DNA of 43,972 nt, from positions 1 through 43,972 of the forward strand of contig CAJOKE010000010.1 of the NCBI GenBank assembly GCA_905235225.1, in the 5' to 3' direction. Positions 25,368 to 34,145 of the stretch are shown here, in pieces. The DNA is from Paludibacteraceae bacterium. Lineage in GTDB: Bacteria; Bacteroidota; Bacteroidia; Bacteroidales; Paludibacteraceae. The notes beneath the pieces were generated by a model. That model had not been told where the DNA came from. It saw only the letters and a program-made list of their open reading frames with translations, and ran no database searches. A program made the position numbers and the translations under genes. Positions within the stretch are counted from its first letter, which is position 1. Each line of letters opens with the position of its first letter.

Positions 25368-26276
25368 CTATTTTTCTTTAATGGACTCAAATCCACGCCC
25401 GAACACACCAATAGTGGATGTTTCCGATACAAAAGCATCCGGGTCAATAGCACGCACCAACCTGAATATACGTGTGGATTCGTTCTTACGGGCGATGACT
25501 GTCACAATCTTCATATCCTGATTGGTATATCCGCCATGTCCGTCCAAAATCGTCACGCCACGCGGTATCTGCGTCATGATGGCATGAGCAATCTGGTTAT
25601 AGTGTTTGGAGAATATAAAGAATTGCACAGACTGTCTCACACGATTCATCACCCAGTCCACCGCTGTCGAAGACATGAAGGTGTAGCACAAACCGAACAA
25701 CACCTTTTCTATACTATGCACCTCGGGAAGGAAATACGCACCGGTAATAATCAATATATTGCTGGCGAGCATAGCGCGCCCCATCGGCAAATGCCCGAAC
25801 TTGGCAACAATCATTGCAATAATATCCGTTCCGCCTGTTGAACCATTGTTGAGCAAAACGATTCCCAGCCCCGTTCCGGCAAACAACCCCCCAAGAATAA
25901 CAGCCATAAACGGATCGGAAATAACCGGCGTTTCAGGAATCGGTATCACTTTGAGCCACACAGTGAGACATGCCACGCCATACATTGTGCGCAAGCAGAA
26001 CTGCCAGCCCACCAGTTTGATTGCCAGCAAAAGCAGCCCCACATTGATGGCAAGGTTGGACGCCCACACAGGTATCAGCCCTTTGGTAGCAAAATACAAT
26101 ATTTCACAGAAACCAGCCAAACCGCCCCCAACAATCGCATGAGGGATAAGCAAACGGTTCAGCGCAATGGCAAACGGTGCGCAACAAAGAGCGATAAGCG
26201 TCAGTTCTTTCGCCTCGACAAACGGTTTCCAACGCCGATAATAACGCAGCCGCTCCGCTAATACAGCTCTATTCAT
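25368..26276 (-). CDS. YitT-family membrane protein (first of two)
   Basis: A 302-residue YitT protein: membrane part with AIVGGGLAGFCEILYF and NNGSTGGTDIIAMIVAKFG, then DUF2179 with RGVTILDGHGGYTNQDMK and PDAFVSETSTIGVFGRGFE. The conserved glycine-rich GG-TDII loop suggests a substrate pathway, but the substrate is not known. It starts 21 bp after the gcvP stop on the same strand, so it is likely co-transcribed with gcvP; whether it serves glycine metabolism is unproven. Confidence 0.88.
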   Translation of the reverse strand: MNRAVLAERLRYYRRWKPFVEAKELTLIALCCAPFAIALNRLLIPHAIVGGGLAGFCEILYFATKGLIPVWASNLAINVGLLLLAIKLVGWQFCLRTMYGVACLTVWLKVIPIPETPVISDPFMAVILGGLFAGTGLGIVLLNNGSTGGTDIIAMIVAKFGHLPMGRAMLASNILIITGAYFLPEVHSIEKVLFGLCYTFMSSTAVDWVMNRVRQSVQFFIFSKHYNQIAHAIMTQIPRGVTILDGHGGYTNQDMKIVTVIARKNESTRIFRLVRAIDPDAFVSETSTIGVFGRGFESIKEK

Positions 26277-26297
26277 TTCGGATGATACTACTTTTCC

Positions 26298-29117
26298 TTA
26301 AAAACGTGCAACGAGGTTACGGTCGCCATAACCGTTATCAACCCTGCAAACGGGTATCCAGAACTTGTTATCGCGAACCCATTCGGTCGGATACGCCGCT
26401 TTCTCGCGCGAATACGGATGATTCCACCCGTCTGCGACAACCTCATATTCGGCATGGGGGGCATTCACCAACACATTGTCTTTGGGATCCGCCTCGCCGC
26501 GTTCTATTTCGGCAATCTCGGCGCGGATAACAAGCAGCGCATCTATGAACTTGTCCAGTTCGGCTTTTGATTCAGACTCGGTTGGTTCAATCATGAGCGT
26601 TCCATGCACAGGGAAAGACAATGTCGGCGCATGATAGCCGAAGTCCATAAGGCGTTTTGCGATGTCGCTTTCAGTAATTCCGATGGCATGGAACTGGCGG
26701 CAATCAAGAATCAATTCATGCCCGACCCTGCCGTTCACGCCGGTATAAACAATGCCGTAAGCGTCTTTCAGTTTGGCTGCCATATAGTTCGCACTCAAGA
26801 TAGCGTTTGCTGTTGCCTCGCGCAAACCTTCTTCACCCATCATCCGGATATAGCCATAGGCGATGAGTGCCATATTGGCATTTCCGTATAGTGCTGATGA
26901 GACGCGGTTTTTGTCCGCAGAGGGAAGATACGGTGTCAGATGTTTCGCACAACATACCGCACCCACACCGGGACCGCCACCTCCGTGGGGAGAAGCAAAC
27001 GACTTATGGAGATTGAGGTGACATACATCCGCGCCGATAAATCCGGGATTAGTATAACCGATTTGGGCATTCATATTGGCTCCGTCCATATAAACCTGTC
27101 CGCCGTTCGAATGGATAATATCACACATCTCGCGGATAGCCATTTCAAAGATTCCATGAGTGGAGGGATACGTGATCATACATCCTGCAAGGGTATCTTT
27201 GTTTGCTTCCGCTTTGGCACGCCAGTCTTCCAAATCGGTATTTCCTTGTGCATCGCAATTCACAATGACGGGAACAAAGCCCGCTTGAGCGCACGATGCC
27301 GGATTGGTACCATGTGCAGAAGAAGGGATAAGAAGGACTTTGCGGGCAGATTGTTTGTTGGCACGCAAATACTCCCGAATAGTGACCAGCCCGGTATATT
27401 CGCCCGCCGCGCCGGATGTCGGCTGAAGATTGCAGCCGTCAAATCCGGTAATCACAGCCAACTGACGCTCCAGTTCATCCAGCATCTGCGCATATCCGCC
27501 AACTTGTTTGGCAGGAGCAAGGGGATGGATATTCGTCCAGCCCGCAGCAGTAATGGGAATCATGGCAGCGGCAGGATTAAGCTTCATCGTACACGAACCC
27601 AGCGGAACCATGGAATGGGTTAAACTTATATCTTTTCGGTCAAGGCGTTTGATATATCGCATGAGTTCCGTCTCTGTGTGATATTTACGGAATACATCCG
27701 CCTGTAGATAATCAACTTCACGGATCCGGCTTTCATCTATTGCGCAAAGACCATCAAATGCACTATCGTCATCCTCATATTGGGGGAGATTATCACTGGC
27801 TTCGGCAAAGATTTCTATGAGGTCGTTCATCGTATCCAATGTCACCGCCTCATCCACAGACAAACCAATCCAATCGCTATCATAATAGAGATTGATACCT
27901 TTTTCTTCAGCTATTTTGCGAAGCTCCTTCATCCAAGACTTATCAGCGTCCGGGCGGCAGATTTTCAAGGTATCAAAGAACTCTGTATTCTCCTGCGCAT
28001 AGCCGTAGGCCTGCAGCATTTCGCTCAAATAGACCGCCTTACCATGAATACCTTCAGCAATTTCGCGCAGTCCTTCCGCGCCATGATATACGCCATAGAA
28101 GCCAGCCATCATGGCGCACAACGCCTCCGCCGTACAAATGTTCGAAGTGGCTTTTTCACGCTTGATATGCTGCTCGCGCGTCTGCAAAGCAAGGCGATAA
28201 GCGGGTTTGTCATGCGCATCTTTGCTCAATCCGATAATACGTCCCGGCATATCGCGTTTGTATTCATCGCGGGTTGCCATATATCCGGCTGTCGGACCGC
28301 CAAACCCCATCGGCAAGCCGAAACGCTGTGCAGAACCGACCATAATATCGGCATTCAAGGGTTTAAGCAATGCCAAAGCCATCGGGTCAGCAATGACGGT
28401 CACCTTCAGTCCGGCTTCATGGCAGTCCGCCACAAACGACTCATAATCTTCGATGGCACCATCGGCATTCGGGCATTGAATAACCGCCCCAAAGAAATCG
28501 TTTGAAGGTGTCCACAGGCGATAATCCCCTATCACAAGTTCTATCTCTTGTCCGGCGGCACGGGTTTTCAGGACACTCAATGTGTTTGGAAAAATCTTCT
28601 TGTCCACAAAGACCTTCTTCACAGCATTTTTTACCTGTTCGCGTGATCGCAGGTTACGCATCATCGTCACCGCTTCCGCAGCCGCGGTCGCTTCGTCCAA
28701 CAGTGAGCAGTTCGCCAAGGGCAGCCCTGTCAAATCACTAATCATCGTCTGGAACACGAACAATGCTTCCAAGCGGCCTTGACTCACCTCCGCCTGATAG
28801 GGGGTGTAAGAGGTGTACCACACCGGATTTTCAAGAACATTCCGCTGAATAACAGCCGGAGTGATAGTGCCATACCATCCGCGCCCGATAAGCGATGTGT
28901 ACGGGAGATTCTTCTCCGCCATTGCAGCCATCGAATCCAAGTGTTCCTGTTCAGTCAAAGGTTCATCCAAATCCAAAGGCTCATCCAACAAAATCTCTTT
29001 CGGCATTGTTTGGTCGATAAGTTGTTCAAGGGACTCGGCTTCAATAGTCTGCAGCATTTCTTTCCGGTCTTCGTCATTAAGACCGATGTGACGTGATTTA
29101 AGGTAATTTACGTTCAT
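26298..29117 (-). CDS. gcvP: Glycine dehydrogenase (decarboxylating), P protein of the glycine cleavage system
   Basis: A 939-residue, full-length fused P protein. Seen are the N-terminal RHIGLNDEDRKEML, the GQ/NI glycine-binding TSLIGRGWYGT, and in the second half the PLP lysine within HLNLHKSFASPHGGGGPG. It decarboxylates glycine and passes the aminomethyl group to lipoylated H protein; GcvT and GcvH are not in the window, so the system is split here. The ATG at 29117 fits the family's usual start. A promoter lies about 90 bp upstream and a short leader ORF lies in between. No glycine riboswitch was recognised. Confidence 0.96.
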   Translation of the reverse strand: MNVNYLKSRHIGLNDEDRKEMLQTIEAESLEQLIDQTMPKEILLDEPLDLDEPLTEQEHLDSMAAMAEKNLPYTSLIGRGWYGTITPAVIQRNVLENPVWYTSYTPYQAEVSQGRLEALFVFQTMISDLTGLPLANCSLLDEATAAAEAVTMMRNLRSREQVKNAVKKVFVDKKIFPNTLSVLKTRAAGQEIELVIGDYRLWTPSNDFFGAVIQCPNADGAIEDYESFVADCHEAGLKVTVIADPMALALLKPLNADIMVGSAQRFGLPMGFGGPTAGYMATRDEYKRDMPGRIIGLSKDAHDKPAYRLALQTREQHIKREKATSNICTAEALCAMMAGFYGVYHGAEGLREIAEGIHGKAVYLSEMLQAYGYAQENTEFFDTLKICRPDADKSWMKELRKIAEEKGINLYYDSDWIGLSVDEAVTLDTMNDLIEIFAEASDNLPQYEDDDSAFDGLCAIDESRIREVDYLQADVFRKYHTETELMRYIKRLDRKDISLTHSMVPLGSCTMKLNPAAAMIPITAAGWTNIHPLAPAKQVGGYAQMLDELERQLAVITGFDGCNLQPTSGAAGEYTGLVTIREYLRANKQSARKVLLIPSSAHGTNPASCAQAGFVPVIVNCDAQGNTDLEDWRAKAEANKDTLAGCMITYPSTHGIFEMAIREMCDIIHSNGGQVYMDGANMNAQIGYTNPGFIGADVCHLNLHKSFASPHGGGGPGVGAVCCAKHLTPYLPSADKNRVSSALYGNANMALIAYGYIRMMGEEGLREATANAILSANYMAAKLKDAYGIVYTGVNGRVGHELILDCRQFHAIGITESDIAKRLMDFGYHAPTLSFPVHGTLMIEPTESESKAELDKFIDALLVIRAEIAEIERGEADPKDNVLVNAPHAEYEVVADGWNHPYSREKAAYPTEWVRDNKFWIPVCRVDNGYGDRNLVARF

Positions 29118-29151
29118 ATGTTACGTTTCAAAATTTATTTACGATTTCAAT

Positions 29152-29196
29152 TTATTTGCGAATACGTGCTAACTTTTCGGGGTTGCCCCGATTCAT
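29152..29196 (-). CDS. Possible 14-codon leader ORF before gcvP
   Basis: ATG at 29196-29194 reads MNRGNPEKLARIRK and stops at TAA 29154-29152, 34 bp before gcvP. It begins within about 10 nt of the expected transcript start and contains a perfect 6-bp hairpin (TCGGGG-CAA-CCCCGA on the minus strand, 29191-29177). It could be a leader peptide or a chance ORF over a regulatory hairpin. Confidence 0.25.
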   Translation of the reverse strand: MNRGNPEKLARIRK

Positions 29197-29210
29197 CCGC
29201 AATTTTCGCG

Positions 29211-29242
29211 CAAAGGTACGACATTTTTTCGAGATGTACAAA
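29211..29242 (-). promoter_or_regulatory. Promoter of gcvP
   Basis: On the minus strand: TTTG (29242-29239), a 20 bp spacer, TACCTTTG (29218-29211). It gives a 5' leader of roughly 85-90 nt. Confidence 0.8.
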
Positions 29243-29387
29243 TAAATTAAATGAAAAAACAAAAATAACCTCACATCCATATTTTTTTGCATTACAAGTT
29301 TTGTATTGCCATATTTTGATTTATTAGGATTTATGTGACACGTTGAGGATTTTGAAGTATCTGAGGATGGCAAAATATCCGGAATAA

Positions 29388-29441
29388 CCTAATAATAGCC
29401 TAATAATAACCTAATAACAGCCTAATAAAATCCTAATATAG
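29388..29441. repeat. 11-bp tandem repeat, five units of CCTAATAAnAn
   Basis: Units at 29388, 29399, 29410, 29421 and 29432: CCTAATAATAG, CCTAATAATAA, CCTAATAACAG, CCTAATAAAAT and a last, 10-bp CCTAATATAG. It sits between the gcvP promoter and the restriction-gene promoter, about 78 bp upstream of the latter's -33 box. The rest of the 29243-29518 gap is AT-rich without a gene. Confidence 0.85.
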
Positions 29442-29518
29442 AGAGGGAAAATGCAGAAAAGTCGGAAATGTCAAACAAAAAAAAAATCTGCCCATTATTT
29501 GTTCATAATTCACTTTTT

Positions 29519-29550
29519 TTTGCATATATCAAAAATATGTTGTACTTTTG
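29519..29550 (+). promoter_or_regulatory. Promoter of the restriction-modification/sppA/lpxK/msbA run
   Basis: TTTG at 29519-29522, a 20 bp spacer, TACTTTTG at 29543-29550, about 25 bp before the chosen start codon of the restriction gene. It is the only clear promoter before sppA, lpxK and msbA. Confidence 0.78.
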
Positions 29551-29575
29551 TCGCGGAATTTTATCATCATGCGTT

Positions 29576-30373
29576 ATGACCGCCAACCAATTCCTCAAGC
29601 TCATCAAAGATGAGGTTGCGACATATAAATCGTATTTAGAAACAGACAATAACGACTGGATTGTTAAAGGTTTTATTGATGTCAATAAGACCATTTACAC
29701 GATTTCAAACGATACCAAAGTTGTTTCGAAGATCATAGAAATACTGCTTATACCTAAGTTGAAAAAGTTTGCAGCGGATTATAAGCTTACTTTGGAACTT
29801 CCCTCCAAGCAAAATTATTATCCGGACTTGACTTTCAAAGACGAAAAAGGCAACTTGTTCGCGGTAGATTTCAAGACAAGTTACTATGAGGACAACCGCG
29901 TGAACGGTCTTACACTCGGCTCGTATTGGGGCTATTTCCGCAACCGAACCAAAGCAATGAATACCGACCATCCTTTCGGCGAATACAAATGTCATTTGGT
30001 CATCGGTATGCTCTACAAACAATCATCAATCGAAATAGATGAAAAGCGCACGTATCAAGTGGACGAAGTTGCACAAATCAAGTCGGTTATTGAAAACTTC
30101 ATCTTCTTTGTGCAACCGAAATGGAAGATTGCCAATGATGCTCCGGGTAGTGGAAACACACGCAATATAGGCGGTATTACGGATATTGAGAAATTACAAA
30201 AAGGAGAGGGACCATTTGCTGCGCTCGGTGAAGATGTATTCGATGATTATTGGATGAATTATTACGGAAAAGCCGATGCACAAAAAGCAGGTATCGGTCT
30301 CCCTAAATACAATAATATTGCCTCTTACAAACAATACTTGGAGCAGCAAAAGAAACTATTGAGCAAACTATGA
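29576..30373 (+). CDS. EcoRV-like type II restriction endonuclease
   Basis: A 265-residue protein aligning by eye with EcoRV (245 aa) over nearly its whole length. The PD-(D/E)xK site is intact: E55 (EcoRV Glu45), D84 in QNYYPD, D98 and K100 in VDFK. The Q-loop QNYYPD and the recognition loop GSGNT-N (191-197) match EcoRV QNHYPD and GSGNTTN, with Arg for one Thr, so GATATC is the predicted site. Later blocks also match (DDYWMNYY for LDYWRNY; KYNNIASY for KYNNISEY). The start is the ATG at 29576, right behind the promoter; the longer frame to 29468 would begin upstream of it. The stop overlaps the methyltransferase start (ATGA). Specificity is inferred from the conserved residues. Confidence 0.92.
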   Translation: MTANQFLKLIKDEVATYKSYLETDNNDWIVKGFIDVNKTIYTISNDTKVVSKIIEILLIPKLKKFAADYKLTLELPSKQNYYPDLTFKDEKGNLFAVDFKTSYYEDNRVNGLTLGSYWGYFRNRTKAMNTDHPFGEYKCHLVIGMLYKQSSIEIDEKRTYQVDEVAQIKSVIENFIFFVQPKWKIANDAPGSGNTRNIGGITDIEKLQKGEGPFAALGEDVFDDYWMNYYGKADAQKAGIGLPKYNNIASYKQYLEQQKKLLSKL

Positions 30374-31320
30374 GCCTAATAGTACCTCCCATAAAATCCC
30401 AAGGTATCAAAACCAAACTGGTGCCGTGGATAAATGACCTGATTCTTCAGTCGGGTATCTCTCTGCGTGCTAATTGGGTAGAACCGTTCTTCGGAACAGG
30501 TGTTGTGGGCTTTAACTCTCCGCTCAAAGGTAATTTTATTGTTGGTGACACCAACCCGCACATCATCCGATTCTACCAAGCGGTGCAAAGCGGAGAAGTG
30601 ACACCTCATGCCATGCGCACATACTTGCAAAAGGAAGGGGAAATCCTCTCGCAATCAGCTGACGATGGTTATGTGCATTTCAAAGAGGTGCGCCGCCGGT
30701 TCAATCAGGAAGGAAGTCCGTACGACTTCATTTTCCTTTCGCGTGCCGGTTTCAACGGACTGATGCGTTTTAATGGGAAAGGAGAATTTAATGTGCCCTT
30801 CTGCAAGAAACCCGAACGCTTTGCACCGGCATACATTACCAAGATTTGCAACCAGATAGAGGCGGTACAAAAAGTTATTCGCTCTAAATCATGGGAATTT
30901 AATAACGCTACATTTATTGATACCATAGAAAAAGCAGGAAAAGGTGATTTAATATACTGCGATCCTCCTTATTATGGCAGATATGTGGATTATTACAACG
31001 GCTGGACAGAACAGGACGAAATCAATCTGTTCCACGCGCTAAAAAACACCAAAGCCCATTTTATTCTTTCGACATGGCATCATAACCAATACCGCGAAAA
31101 TGAAATGGTTAAGAAACTATGGGGAGAGTTTAATCTGCAAACAACTGAACATTTCTATCATGGTGGCGGTAAAATAGAGAACCGGCATAGCATAGTAGAA
31201 GCATTGTTCTTTAATTTCGACTTGCAGCAGAAAGTAGAACCGGAACCGCTTTTATTTCCACTGCCCATTGCAAATCCAGCTCTTGGCAGGCATCGCATAA
31301 GTGCTATTTATTCACGCTAA
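30370..31320 (+). CDS. Dam-family (D12 class) adenine-N6 DNA methyltransferase
   Basis: A 316-residue alpha-class N6-adenine methyltransferase. Motif X is PPIKSQGIKTKLVPW at the N-terminus, motif I is EPFFGTGVVGFN (38-49) for S-adenosylmethionine, VGDTN follows, and the catalytic motif IV is DPPYYG at 198-203. M.EcoRV belongs to this same Dam-like class, so this is the protecting partner for GATATC. It begins at an ATGA overlap with the nuclease stop, so its translation probably depends on the nuclease gene being read first. sppA follows 17 bp later. Confidence 0.92.
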   Translation: MSLIVPPIKSQGIKTKLVPWINDLILQSGISLRANWVEPFFGTGVVGFNSPLKGNFIVGDTNPHIIRFYQAVQSGEVTPHAMRTYLQKEGEILSQSADDGYVHFKEVRRRFNQEGSPYDFIFLSRAGFNGLMRFNGKGEFNVPFCKKPERFAPAYITKICNQIEAVQKVIRSKSWEFNNATFIDTIEKAGKGDLIYCDPPYYGRYVDYYNGWTEQDEINLFHALKNTKAHFILSTWHHNQYRENEMVKKLWGEFNLQTTEHFYHGGGKIENRHSIVEALFFNFDLQQKVEPEPLLFPLPIANPALGRHRISAIYSR

Positions 31321-31337
31321 TAAAATATTTTTAAGGT

Positions 31338-33095
31338 ATGATACGAGTGAAATCAAGTGAGGAGCGCGGACCTCGGAAGAAAAACCGCGGGTGTTTGTGG
31401 ACAATTATTGTATGCGTTGCATTGTATGCGGGCGCGTGCATTTTTATGGGGACCATGATGGGCGACCTATTCTCATCCTCCACAACCAAACTGACAGAAA
31501 ACAGCGTTTATTGCCTTGACATGAAAGGCAATGTCATTGAACAGGGGCAAACCAGTGACCCGTTCTCCACACTGATGGGACAAATGCCCTACGGAAATCA
31601 GGAAGAGACCAAAGGACTGAACGATATTCTGAGCAATATCCGGCTTGCCAAAAAGAGTGACAAAATCAAAGGCATTTATCTCAAAGGCGGAGCATTAGGG
31701 GTAGAACCGGCAAGCGCAAAAGCCATCCGTGACGCCCTGATGGACTTCAAAGAATCAGGCAAGTTTATCGTTGCCTACGCAGAGGTTTACAGCCAAATAA
31801 ACTATTACATCGTGTCCGTGGCTGATGCCATTTACCTGAGTCCTGTCGGCAGTATAGGATGGCATGGATTAGGCGGCAATCGCGGCTATTACAAACGTAT
31901 TCTGGACAAATTGGGTATCGAAGTACAGGTACTCAAAGTCGGCACATTCAAATCCGCCGTAGAACCATTCATCCGCACATCCATGTCCGATGCCGACCGC
32001 CAACAGACAGAAATCTATCTGCATGGCATTTGGGATAACATGACATCAGCGGTAAGCGCAAGCCGCGGAATCAGCGTGGCAAAATTAAATGAGTTGGCAG
32101 ACCGTATGATGGATGTCATGCCGGAAAACCAATACGTGACAAACGGCATGATTGACAAACTGATTTACCGTCAGTACATGGATACCGTACTCAAAGAATT
32201 AACGGGTACGGAAGACTACAAGTTACTATCCCACAGCAAGATGAACGGTGTAAAACGCAAGGACAAAAAAAGCGACAACACGATTGCCGTTGTCTATGCA
32301 GCAGGCGAGATTACCGACCACTCAGGTGACGGGATAGTTGCAGACGACATGCTCAAGACTTTGAAAAAAGTCATCAAAGACGACGATGTGAAAGCCATGG
32401 TTTTCCGCGTGAACAGCCCCGGCGGCAGTGCCAATGCAAGCGAAGAGATTTGGAACGCGGTTAAACTGATTCAAGCCAAAGGTATCCCGGTTGTCGTATC
32501 CATGGGCGACTATGCGGCATCGGGCGGTTATTATATCAGTTCGGAAGCAGATTACATCTATGCCGAACCTACCACGTTGACAGGTTCGATTGGTATCTTC
32601 GGTCTCATCCCCAACTATGGCGGACTGCTTGACAAAGTGGGATTCGACATTGACGGCGTGGGTACAAACAAGCATTCCTTAATGCAGTCCAATATGGTAA
32701 TGAAAGGCATGAGTGATGAAGAGCGCGCGATGATGCAACGCATGGTTGAGCGCGGATATGAACTGTTCACCCGGCGTTGCGCCGAGGGTCGTCATATGCC
32801 TCAGGACGAAATCAAGAAAATCGGGGAAGGCCGAGTTTGGCTGGGACAAGACGCCCTCAAATTAGGATTGGTCGATGAATTGGGCAATATAGACAATGCC
32901 ATCGAAAAAGCCGCAGAACTGGCCGGCATTGATGACTACGCTTTGAGTTATTACCCCAAGGCAAAAGACCCGCTGGAAGAACTGCTCAAAATGCTGGACA
33001 ACTCTTCCGAAGAAGAACGTATGATTGCCAAGTTGAAAAACCTGCTCAAACAACCCCGCATCATGATGCTGGCTCCGGTTGTTGATATTCATTAG
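31338..33095 (+). CDS. sppA: Signal peptide peptidase SppA, 67K type
   Basis: A 585-residue membrane protein with one N-terminal membrane anchor (about 18-40) and two tandem Clp-like domains. The catalytic dyad is visible: Lys205 in VGTFKSAVEP of the first half and Ser395 in DYAASGGYYIS of the second. This matches E. coli SppA (K209/S409). It degrades signal peptides left in the membrane after secretion, facing the periplasm. It follows the methyltransferase by 17 bp and overlaps the longer lpxK frame; all run on the plus strand. Confidence 0.94.
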   Translation: MIRVKSSEERGPRKKNRGCLWTIIVCVALYAGACIFMGTMMGDLFSSSTTKLTENSVYCLDMKGNVIEQGQTSDPFSTLMGQMPYGNQEETKGLNDILSNIRLAKKSDKIKGIYLKGGALGVEPASAKAIRDALMDFKESGKFIVAYAEVYSQINYYIVSVADAIYLSPVGSIGWHGLGGNRGYYKRILDKLGIEVQVLKVGTFKSAVEPFIRTSMSDADRQQTEIYLHGIWDNMTSAVSASRGISVAKLNELADRMMDVMPENQYVTNGMIDKLIYRQYMDTVLKELTGTEDYKLLSHSKMNGVKRKDKKSDNTIAVVYAAGEITDHSGDGIVADDMLKTLKKVIKDDDVKAMVFRVNSPGGSANASEEIWNAVKLIQAKGIPVVVSMGDYAASGGYYISSEADYIYAEPTTLTGSIGIFGLIPNYGGLLDKVGFDIDGVGTNKHSLMQSNMVMKGMSDEERAMMQRMVERGYELFTRRCAEGRHMPQDEIKKIGEGRVWLGQDALKLGLVDELGNIDNAIEKAAELAGIDDYALSYYPKAKDPLEELLKMLDNSSEEERMIAKLKNLLKQPRIMMLAPVVDIH

Positions 33096-33102
33096 TTCCG
33101 GT

Positions 33103-34137
33103 GTGAAGTGGCAAAATCTGATATTAGCACCATTGAGCGGTCTGTATGGTATGGGATTGTCAATCCGGCACCGCCTGTTTGACGACCATCTGCTACCGAC
33201 TCATGAGGTCTCCATCCCGACCATCTGTATCGGGAATCTTGCTGTGGGGGGTACGGGCAAAACGCCCCATACGGAATGGGTGGTTCAGCAACTGAAAGAC
33301 CAATACACCATTGCAGTTCTTTCGCGCGGATATGGTCGCAAAACACGCGGATTCCGCATGGCTGACCATAACAGCAATTCCGAGATTATCGGTGACGAAC
33401 CAATGCAAATCCACCGCAAGTTTCCGGATGTACCTGTTGCGGTATGCGAGAACCGCGTTTGTGGCATTCGCCAGTTGCAACGCATGATACCCGATTTGCA
33501 AGCAGTCATACTGGACGATGCTCTCCAGCATCGGTCGATTACCTGCGGATTGGTCGTTTTACTAACCGCAGCGAATAACCTATATATAGATGACCATCTG
33601 CTGCCATGGGGCAGGTTGCGTGACCTGAAACGGCGGCATATGGCGGCACACGCAGTCATAGTGACCAAGTGTCCGGAAGACTTCAAGCCAATTGACAAAC
33701 GAGTGATAAACAACCGCTTGCAGTTGTCGGCTTATCAGCAATTATATTTCTCAAAGACGGAGTACGAAGCCCTGCCGGACAGTTGCAAACGCCCTCTAAT
33801 AGTATGTGCGATAGCACAGCCCGATGACCTGCTTCAGCATATCCGAACCATGTGTCCCCGCGCAGAAATGATGGCGTTCGGCGACCACCACCGCTTCAGC
33901 AAAAAAGACGTTCAACGCATTGCAGATGCCGCCGCCAAATTCGATACGGTACTCATAACAGAGAAAGATTATGAGCGGTTGCTTCTAACTCCCCTACCCG
34001 GATTATTAGGCGACAAACTGCACGTTGTCCGCATCCGTGTCAACATGGATTCGGACGGTCCGAGACTGAAGAAGCAACTCACAGCCTATATTAACGAACA
34101 AATTCGCAAAGCGTCCAAAAACAAACCGGACAAATAA
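33103..34137 (+). CDS. lpxK: Tetraacyldisaccharide 4'-kinase
   Basis: LpxK phosphorylates the 4' position of the lipid A disaccharide at the inner membrane. The Walker A IGNLAVGGTGKTPHTEW is at about 44-60, and an N-terminal hydrophobic helix (NLILAPLSGLYGMG) anchors it. I chose the GTG at 33103, 8 bp after the sppA stop, which gives 344 residues with the usual family N-terminus. A TTG at 33079 would overlap sppA by 17 bp and add eight residues. It is 8 bp before the MsbA-type transporter, so lipid A synthesis and export genes are together. Confidence 0.93.
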   Translation: MKWQNLILAPLSGLYGMGLSIRHRLFDDHLLPTHEVSIPTICIGNLAVGGTGKTPHTEWVVQQLKDQYTIAVLSRGYGRKTRGFRMADHNSNSEIIGDEPMQIHRKFPDVPVAVCENRVCGIRQLQRMIPDLQAVILDDALQHRSITCGLVVLLTAANNLYIDDHLLPWGRLRDLKRRHMAAHAVIVTKCPEDFKPIDKRVINNRLQLSAYQQLYFSKTEYEALPDSCKRPLIVCAIAQPDDLLQHIRTMCPRAEMMAFGDHHRFSKKDVQRIADAAAKFDTVLITEKDYERLLLTPLPGLLGDKLHVVRIRVNMDSDGPRLKKQLTAYINEQIRKASKNKPDK

Positions 34138-34145
34138 AGACAGCC

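Noticed and set aside
29118..29242. Glycine riboswitch before gcvP
   Set aside because: The leader is under 100 nt and lacks the conserved glycine aptamer cores; only one short hairpin is seen.
29468..29575. Longer N-terminus of the EcoRV-like nuclease
   Set aside because: The region contains the -33 and -7 promoter boxes and does not align with EcoRV.
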